This document shows, piece by piece, positions 56,201-64,000 of a DNA stretch of 64,000 bases. The position numbers were made by a program, and so were the translations under genes. Below the pieces are notes generated by a model. The model did no database searches, was not told where the DNA came from, and was given only the letters and a program-made list of their open reading frames with translations. Location of the stretch: the NCBI GenBank assembly GCA_037962975.1, contig CM075675.1, positions 102,477,718-102,541,717 on the forward strand, written 5' to 3'. The stretch is from Clitoria ternatea (lineage: Eukaryota; Streptophyta; Magnoliopsida; Fabales; Fabaceae). Within the stretch, counting starts at the first letter, position 1; the number at the start of each line of letters is the position of its first letter.

Positions 56201-56517
56201 TGCTTCACAGAATGACGAGTGATGAAATTGATGAAGCTTTTATGTTTTATTGCTTGGATTTTGACTTCATTTGACTTTTAATATATTGTAATAATATTAT
56301 GTACCTTGTACTACAATCATATCTATCGTTTCCGCTATATAAATGTATTATGTTTTATTCAGACTAGTATGCCTGATAATATTCCGCATTTATCAATTTT
56401 TATGTGACCTTAGAATTTAAATTACGAATTTCAAAATGATTCTTTAAACGCGAAAAATTTATTTCAAAAATTTAGGTTAATTAATTGGAATTTGTAATTT
56501 GAGTCCTGAGTGTCACA
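53247..56517 (+). mobile_element. Solo LTR, 3.27 kb, with perfect TSD GTGTT
   Basis: It starts TGTAATATCCC and ends GAGTGTCACA, with direct repeats GTGTT at 53242-53246 and 56518-56522. No coding region is present. A recurrent motif, CATAAAAGTTGTAGATATT and variants, appears at roughly 54328, 54510, 54695, 54870, 55070 and 55255, spaced about 175-200 bases. The TGTAATATCCC start and this motif are typical of long LTRs of Tekay/Del-like Ty3/gypsy elements. Orientation is assumed from the TGTAA start. Confidence 0.88.
55815..56003 (+). repeat. Three tandem 63-bp repeats inside solo LTR
   Basis: Units start at 55815, 55878 and 55941 with GAGCGCCATGAAGGGTAGAG or a close variant and continue to TAAGTCCTACTTGTGTACTT. 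The spacing is exactly 63 bases. Confidence 0.9.
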
Positions 56518-56522
56518 GTGTT

Positions 56523-57231
56523 TATATATAATTATTAGTTTTACAAAACAAATATATTTTGTTTTTTTATTAGTATTATTTTATACAAAATATATTTTAT
56601 ATTAACATTATGTCATATATAATATAGTTTTCCATTTTATATAAAATATATTAAAAAATATTATTTTATTAATACTGATTCGATCAAGGTTATACCACTA
56701 AAAGGATGTTTGAAAAAATTTATTTTAAGAGATTAATTTTTAGGTTTGCGTGAAAAGTATATTTTTTTTTATGCTTGAGTATTTTTCTAAAAAGTAAATC
56801 ATAATCTATTAGATTATTTTTTAAAGAAAATTTATTATAACCATAATCTATTTTTTAAAATTTTGATCATAAAAAAGTATTTATTTCAATTATACACTTA
56901 TTTTTTCCTATTTTAGTCTTTGTATTTTCTCACTTTCACTTTTCATAATCACATTTAAATATCAAAATTAATTTTAGAGTTAAATATATTATTGGTCCTT
57001 ATGTTTTTTATTAGGTTTTAAGAAGTTAAAATCTATTTTAAGAAGTTAAATAATGAAATAAATTAGAGAGGTAGAACAAAATATATGTGAATTAATATCT
57101 TTGTTATCCAACGTACTGAAATCAATAAAAATAACAATTGAGAGACTTAAAAAATGATAAAAGGTTAAAAATTAAAGACATATTTAACTTTAAATTTTAA
57201 CGTAGTTGATTCAATTATTAAAAGAGAAATT
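56523..57231. other. AT-rich intergenic DNA, no gene recognised
   Basis: Long A/T runs with no open frame of note and no recognised repeat. Confidence 0.5.
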
Positions 57232-58709
57232 CTTGAATACCCTCTTTAAATTGAGGGTTTCAATACCCCTAGTCATGTTGCATGCCACATGTGAAAATTG
57301 TGTGTGATTTAAATAATTATAATTAATGCCCTTATCCACGTGTCATGTCACATGTCGAAATCATGTGTGATTTAAGCAACTAGGATGGATGGACATGATT
57401 ATGTCTAGTAATCGATCACTTATAAATAGTCAACGCATTAAAACATTTTATATGCTAAAATTTGAATATAACAAGACTTGATCCTGCAACACATTGGAGA
57501 GAAAATAAGAACCTTACCACTAAACTATCTTACACATTTAAAAAACATGATACAACTATATATAGTTATATTATATCTGTAGAATGTATATTTGTTAATA
57601 AAATCTATCTATGAAATAACATTTTTGTCTTTTTTCATTTTGTATAAAAAGTAAAATTAACGAACAAAAAAAAGGGCGGGAATATTTATTTTGCAAATAA
57701 ATATTATTAATATATATACATTCTATAAATATAATATAACAATATATGGTTATATTACATCTCTTAAATGTAACCTAGTGGTGAGGCTTTTATTCTATCT
57801 CCTACTCAAATCAAACACTTTAAATGTTATCTTAGAATCTAAACAAAAATAGTTGAAATGTGGCTAGAGACTAATACACATGATATAAATTTAGTTGACA
57901 CGTGGCTAATGACATCCATTCCAGTTACTTCACACACATGACTGTAGGCATCTATTCCTAAAAAAACTAATGATATATGCCTTTAATTTGCTAAGGCTCA
58001 TCTTTCATCTCTTATATATACGTTAGGGGATCAAACCTTGTTACACTTAAATTTTGAAATATAAATATTTTAAAATGTTGACTATTTGCGAGTGACTAGT
58101 TTGACTGGTTGCTAAGCGCATTAATTGAGGGCTCTAATGCTCCTAGCCCCCTAGTCATGTGTCAATTGAATTTATACCATGTGTAAACTCAATCTATGTC
58201 ACATATATTTTCCAAGTCATCATTTTTGTTTGGATTCTAAAATAGTATTTGTAGCGTTCTATTTAAGCAGAAGATGAAGAGTAGGCTCGCCACTAGGTTA
58301 CATTTAAGATATGTAATATAACCATATATTGTTATATTATATTCGTAAAATGTATATCCGTTAGTAAAATTTATTTGCAAAATAAATATTCCTACATTTT
58401 TTCGTTCATTAATTTTAATTGTTATACTAAATGAAAAAAGACAAAAATGTTTATTTTGTTACTAAATTTTATTAATAGATATACATTCTACAAATATAAT
58501 ATAATTATATAATTGTGTCATAATTTTTAAATGTGTTAAGTAGTTTAGTGGTAAGACTCTTTGTTTCTTTCCCATGTGTTGCAAGATCAAGTCTTGACAC
58601 TATCAAACTTTGACATTTTAAATATTTTAATGCGTACCATTTATTTCGACATATGGCATGACATGTGGCTAGGGGTATTGAAACCCTCAATTTAGAGAGG
58701 GTACCCAAG
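57232..58709. mobile_element. 1.48-kb near-palindromic TIR element (MULE-like foldback)
   Basis: The two ends are inverted copies: CTTGAATACCCTCTTTAAAT on the left and AATTTAGAGAGGGTACCCAAG on the right, continuing through AGGGTTTCAATACCCCTAG on both arms. Pairing persists for most of the element: GACTTGATCCTGCAACACAT near 57476 with ATGTGTTGCAAGATCAAGTC near 58573, and TTAAATGTAACCTAGTGGTG near 57763 with CGCCACTAGGTTACATTTAA near 58289. An indel of about 130 bases shifts the arms. No transposase is encoded. Long inverted repeats without coding content suggest a MULE-type non-autonomous element, but no 9-bp target duplication was found. Confidence 0.8.
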
Positions 58710-59083
58710 TAAAACCCTTATTAAAATAGGCAATTCGAATTTTAAAACATAAGTAGTTTTTTCTGTGTTAACATGGCGCTACAAGACAAAAGAAGGCCCA
58801 AGATTACCGCGAAAAAGAGATAAAGAAAACGTAAAAGGGATCAAGTCAAAGGCGGTAGATGTGAACGTGAGATATGGGTAGGTACCTCAACCTCATCAGC
58901 AAGCAAAATGCTTAAATTCTCAAATAATTCATTTAATGACTATTACCAACACTTATTAATGAACTACACATAACAACACTACTTACAAATTTTACTGTAA
59001 GGTAAGCAAGCAAAACGAGCGTCACGCACACACTCTCTCTCTTGCCGAGTTCTTCTCTCAAAGTAGTGAAGGAAAAATAAAAT

Positions 59084-59100
59084 TCCTAGGGTTCCTCTGT
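59084..59100 (+). promoter_or_regulatory. TAGGGTTCCTCT 5' leader motif of EBS copy 3
   Basis: TTCCTAGGGTTCCTCTG lies about 150 bases before the ATG. It is conserved with copies 1 and 2 although the DNA further upstream is unrelated. Confidence 0.35.
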
Positions 59101-59239
59101 TCTTCCGTGCCCAAATAAAGAAATTCTCAGGCCTCAGAAAAATTCCACCATTCTCGCCATTTCCTAAGCTCCAATCCTTTTGCATTTCCAACTCTTCTCT
59201 GCAATCCCTTTTTTTTTTTTCAGAAACAGAGTTCAAAGA

Positions 59240-62200
59240 ATGGCTAAAACGAGGCCAGGAAGAAAAGACTTGGACTCCTACACTATCAAAGGCACCAACA
59301 AGATCGTTCGAGGTAATTGCTTCAAACCCTTTTATCCTCTTACATACCCGCTTGCATAAACGGCCTCAAAATTGTTCCTTTTGGGAAGATAAGTGAAGGA
59401 AATGGTGTGAAACCATGCGGGTGTTGCACGAATTACTGAAAGGTGTTGTTTTTTTTCTTCTTCTGTTTTTGGCAGCTGGGGACTGTGTGCTGATGAGGCC
59501 TTCTGATACAAGCAAGCCACCGTATGTGGCGCGTGTGGAGAAGATCGAGCAGGATAATAGGAACAACGTGAAGGTGCGTGTGAGATGGTACTACAGACCT
59601 GAAGAGTCTATTGGAGGTAGGAGGCAGTTCCATGGAGCAAAGGAGCTGTTTTTGTCTGATCATTATGATACCCAGAGTGCTCACACCATTGAAGGGAAGT
59701 GTATTGTACACTCTTTCAAGAACTATACTAAGCTTGAGAATGTAGGTGCTGAAGATTACTATTGTAGGTTTGAGTACAAGGCTGGAACTGGGGCTTTCAC
59801 GCCTGACCGTGTTGCTGTGTGAGTTTGGATTTGTTTTTAATGAAATGATGGTGTTTTTAGGTGTTTGAAGTGTTTGTCTTAATTTGTTGATTTGTTTTTT
59901 TGTGTTTTGAAGGTATTGCAAGTGCGAGATGCCTTATAACCCGGATGACCTCATGGTGCAGTGTGAAGGGTGCAAGGATTGGTAAAACCAGTGTATTGTG
60001 TTCTGCAATTACTTTCTTTTCTTTTCTTTTATTATGTTTGTGAGTGATTTTGGTTATTCAGTTCTCTAATTTTAGCATTGAATGGGTTGTTTACTTGGAT
60101 GAAGGAATTTTGTGAATATTTCAACTCCTGCAGAGCCGGCTTATTGGTTGTCCACCTTAAACAAAGGGAAGAATGATAAAGACCTCAAAATGACTTCAAG
60201 AGGCTGTAGGAAGATGTTTCCTAAGTCTAATAGTTTTAATCTGCTCGTTAAGCGTTTTGTTTTTCAAACTCTGTCTTGGCCTATCCACATGTTTTACATG
60301 TTATTTTTGACAAAACTTTCTGCTTGTTTATTCGAAGAAAAAACAATTGAGATCAATGCAGGAAATGGAGAACATGTAAAATGATTTTCTGTTTATAAAG
60401 GAGTTGTTATAATAGAAAAACTGGCAGATGAATTTTATAGAGTTTAAATTACTGGTGTCAGCCCAAAAATTATTGATTCTTGGTTTCTGCTATTTCCTTT
60501 TTCCAAAATGTATCATCAGCTAATATGAAATGAGAAATGCAGGGGCTTATTTCTTTTGTGCTTTGAACCACTTTTACCTTATTTGGCTTCGGGCTTTCAT
60601 CCATTGCAAAAGATTGTAAAATTTAAGGAGTATCAGAAAAGTCATGCTACTATGGATATTTTTTTCTGTTTGTGCCCTTATAAGATTTTATGAATGAAAC
60701 CCTTTTCAATTTTTGTAGGTACCATCCTGCTTGTGTGGGCATGACTATTGAAGAAGCAAAGAAATTGGATCATTTTGTGTGTTCAGAATGTTCGTCTGAT
60801 GATGACATGAAGAAACCCCTTGCTACATTTCCTGTATCATCGGGATCTGATGTCAAGGTGAGACTACCTGCATCCCGTCTTGAATAATTGAGTTGAGAAG
60901 AACTTTTCACTTGTGCTCCTTTCATTTCATTTTCCCAGCTCATGCTTGAGATACATTATATTCCTAGGTTAAAAGGGGAATTGAAGCACATTATTTGTAG
61001 TATTTGAAGATTGATTTAAAGATGGTTATTCCCTGAAAGAAGTGCCCTTAGAGCATCTAGTTTTGATGTTGGCAATGTATTGCAGCTAGTTAGTGAAATG
61101 GTTGGTGTGGAAGGTTGCTTGTTGTCTAGAAATGGAAGTTTGAGTTGTGCATTGTTTTGTATATTCTATTCTACTATTCTCAAATGAATTTGAACTATCA
61201 TGTGCATTTCTTCACCAGAAAAAAACTTGGCATGGTTGAAATTCTTTTTCCTGTGTGGTTTTATTTAATGTGAAGGATTTAGGCACTTTGCAACATGAAT
61301 TTGCTAAGTGTAACGAGTTATAGTTTTAAGGTTGTCAAATTCAGGGATGACAAAATTACCTGTACCTGGCTGCAGGTAAAAAGTTGAGCATGGGTGAAAA
61401 AACTCATGTCTGTGGGCATTAGGCAACAGTAGATTTAATTTACTGGTTTTTTTCTTGCCCATTTTTAACGGGGCTGATATTGTGGTCTCCCTGCCAGCAA
61501 CATTAAGCATATATTTTTGAGTTTTGACATTTCCTCTCTATACACCATGCTGGTCAAATAGTTAAAAAAATGAATTACAGAAGATAAATAGAACTTGAGG
61601 CTTTTTTATACACTAATGTTTACAGTGATGTTTTATGTGTTGTTTTTTGGCAACCTCGGTTTATGATTTATTTTATAGCCTGCAGGAATGTATGATGGCT
61701 TAAACTATAGTTTTTAGGTACAAATATATAATTGATATTTGTTTTTGTGAACTTTTACCTTGATGCTTTTTCACAATGTACATGTTCACCTTGTTCTAGT
61801 GGTTCATTCACCAAGTTACTCTTTGTACGTCATTCTGATTTCCATAATCAGTTTCTTGCTTGCGTATTTCTTCCCCCATTACTTTTTTATAAGCCCTTAA
61901 AACAAAAAGTGGTGTTATTTTTTATAAGTCTACAAAAAAATTAGATTTTTTTTTTTATATTTTTTCCTTAATTTACCCTTAAGAATTTAATGCTTTCAAA
62001 TTTGTATAATTAATATAGGATGGTGAAGTTTAACTTTAAATGAAGGCACAATTGGAAAGATAAAACTGTTTTTCATAAAATCAAAACAATCGTTACTCTT
62101 CTAAAATTGTGTGCCTTTGAAAATAGGGGATTGGAAACTTTATAAATTGTGACCACTGACCAGGTCATTTATTTCTTAACTTCATCAATTCCAAACAGCA

Positions 62201-63069
62201 TCTGCTATTTTTGTTTTCTCTGGTGGGGGGTTTGGTTTTTCCATATTCCATGCTAAATCAGCTTGGGTTGATGAACCATGCTAAATCAATACGTAGGTAT
62301 GTTTACTTTTTCTATACACCATTTAAAAATGAGGTCTTTGAAGACTGAAGTCATGACTGATGATACATCGGTTAATAACCAATTGATCCTTTCTATAGTA
62401 CCATTATATTAAGTTGCATTCAGAGTTGTTGGTATGATATGGTTTACGAAGTATGTGTAAGTTCAGTTTGGATTCTAATTATTTCATGCTGTGTTTTGAG
62501 GCTAGTATAGAACGAGGGTTGTACATATAGAAGTGTACTATCTCTTTATTTCTGTGTATAGATAAGAAAATATAGTTCTAAATGTGGAAGTAGGTGTCCG
62601 TGTTTTCATGTTAAAAGTTGCTAAGCTTGACATGCTAATTCCAGTCATTCATTGTTCCTTTGATTTCATTATATAGCAATAATAGTTGAATCATGTGGGA
62701 GGTTATAGCAAAGTTTTTGCAGTTTGAACATCAGTTGAGATTGTCATGTTTATGCTGCTGTCTGTTTAATCAGTGACGTCACTTGTTATAGCTAGAACCT
62801 TTATTTTTCAACACTATGCTGTAGTTGCGTGTGTTGTGTGATGATTATGGCATAGAACTGGAAAATCTTGTATTGTGAACATATATTAGCTTGAATTCAG
62901 TATATATAGGGAGGGCTGTAATTACAAACATCATGTTTCGCACTGGTACTTTCACTTATCACACTGAATTTCTTTAGCGCTTCCACTTGTCATGTGATGT
63001 TATAATAAATTTGATTAACAATGTCATCAACTTTGCATGTAGGTGGAGCCCAAGCGGCGAAAGAGATGA
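59240..63069 (+). CDS. EBS: EBS copy 3: BAH-PHD histone reader, intact, 216 aa
   Basis: Exons are 59240-59312, 59476-59818, 59913-59981, 60719-60857 and 63043-63069, all with GT-AG introns. Exon sizes (73, 343, 69, 139, 27) equal those of copy 2, giving 216 residues and TGA. It starts MAKTRPGRKDLDSYTIKGTN. The BAH region differs from copy 2 at a few sites (MRPSDTSK, EQDNRNNVKV, EYKAGTGAFT); several of these agree better with EBS from other plants, so this may be the ancestral-like copy. All PHD ligands (C141, C143, C156, C159, H164, C167, C183, C186) and the VEPKRRKR tail are present. Intron 4 is 2.2 kb against 1.5 kb in copy 2. Expected role: chromatin reader repressing premature flowering, by analogy with Arabidopsis. 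It lies 530 bases downstream of the 1.48-kb palindromic element. Confidence 0.94.
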
Positions 63070-64000
63070 CCATCTAGCCGAAACGGTGAATTATAACTTG
63101 TATTGGGAAGCCAACCTTTGCTGAATTTGGCTGGCTGCGGTAGCTGTTTTTGTGTGTGTGTGTGTTGTACAGCTTCTTCCAGAGGCTACATAAACATTTT
63201 ATGTATTTAACTCAGTTTATGTATGTATGTATCCGTGTTAGATTCATAATAGACATTGATATGTGTCCTTTTGTGTCCAGAAGGAGTAACTCCGGTCTTA
63301 AGTGTTTACTGTCTGAGATAGCATCAAACTTAAAAACTGGAGTAAAAGAATATCAAGTTTTTAAATTTGGTTTCTATATATTCATGTATGTATCGAATGT
63401 TTTCTATCTAGTTATGCTTTTATTGAAATTTATTTTTGGTTACAGAGGGGTGAATGGTAGATTCTAAATGGAATTTTCATACACGCCGAGGAACTAAATG
63501 TTTGAATATTATTTTGCTAATGGAGTGACTCATGAATTCTGATGATTTATTGTGAAATATATGTCAACGGTTTAGCCGGGGCTTGTGATCGTGACTGTTG
63601 ACAAATTTCGAGAATTTATTTCATGGAGGTCGATTTATAGGGTGTGTTAATAAAAGATTATAAGCAAGCAAGACAAAAAATAATTGTTGAAAAAAAAAGA
63701 GTCTGTAATTGTAGTAGTATACAAAGTATCTAATATTTATTTTTACAAAAGCATGTTCGTAATATTTCGTATTAAGTGTTGGTAAAATTGCAACAAGTTT
63801 CTTAATCTAAATGTCAATTCAATATATTATATATTATTACGAAATTTTAACATGTAGATAACAAAAGAAGCAGAAATTTGTTTAAAATTAAAAAGTACCA
63901 TTTATGTAACTTTGTTTGATTTTTAAGATAAAATTTACATACAAGAAAGTTACAGTTTAGTATTTCTTAATTGTGTAATCTTATGCATGTTTTTTTTTTT
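63070..64000. other. EBS copy 3 3' region and AT-rich flank
   Basis: The first roughly 400 bases are 3' untranslated sequence homologous to copy 2 (TTGGCTGGCT, a GTGTGTGTGTGTG run at 63150-63163, GTACAGCTTCTTCCAGAGGC). Beyond about 63480 there is AT-rich DNA with no recognised gene up to the window end. Confidence 0.6.

Noticed and set aside
59433..59921. 162-codon minus-strand frame opposite EBS copy 3 exon 2, with similar ones opposite copies 1 and 2
   Set aside because: It is an antisense shadow of a strongly conserved exon. Conservation follows the sense protein, and the frame crosses the intron border.

Overview
The window is nuclear DNA from a flowering plant, probably a eudicot and perhaps a legume. 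The evidence is intron-containing genes for a plant-specific chromatin reader, FAR1-type sequence, Ty1/copia and Ty3/gypsy LTR retrotransposons, a plant L1-type LINE, a Helitron and many small MITEs. The family assignment within plants is inference only. No bacterial-style operons, CRISPR arrays, rRNA or tRNA genes were seen.

The only host genes I can recognise with confidence are three same-strand (+) copies of EBS (EARLY BOLTING IN SHORT DAYS), a BAH-PHD histone reader. Copy 1 lies at 11091-12854, copy 2 at 26402-29675 and copy 3 at 59240-63069. Copies 2 and 3 each have five exons that join into 216-residue proteins. Copy 1 keeps exons 1-4 with correct phases. It has an in-frame TAG directly after the PHD finger, has lost the last exon, and carries substitutions at otherwise conserved positions.

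Copies 1 and 2 belong to a tandem segmental duplication, about 9655-14505 against 16832-29393. Unit 2 was later expanded by a Helitron (17214-22149) and a 5'-truncated LINE (22652-26014). The LINE was itself interrupted by a solo LTR (23529-24115). Unit 1 preserves the empty sites of both the Helitron and the LINE, and unit 2 preserves the empty site of a MITE found in unit 1, so the insertion history can be read from this one window.

Other layout: 0-9.7 kb is a palindrome-rich repeat, a Ty3/gypsy 3' end, and two related 3.1-3.7 kb LTRs in opposite orientation, one a solo LTR with a perfect target duplication. From 31.8 to 33.6 kb there is a broken copia gag-protease next to a FAR1-like fragment. 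From 35.4 to 41.6 kb lies a complete 6.1 kb LTR element on the minus strand with identical 5-bp target duplications. It carries only gag plus several tandem arrays, including 29 units of 36/37 bp. From 42 to 53 kb there are decayed gypsy pieces: a polyprotein tail, RNase H-integrase, a 65-bp array, an antisense coiled-coil ORF, and a deleted LTR-gag-LTR element. From 53.2 to 56.5 kb is a solo LTR with a perfect target duplication. From 57.2 to 58.7 kb is a giant inverted-repeat element, just upstream of EBS copy 3.

I did not find a clearly new biological system. The best leads are the tail-less EBS copy, the Helitron cargo with repeated SUMO-interaction-like mini-exons, and the gag-only LTR element with its minisatellite. 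Exon borders, LTR borders and target duplications were read by eye. Similarity statements come from direct comparison inside the window or from recognised family motifs, not from any search.
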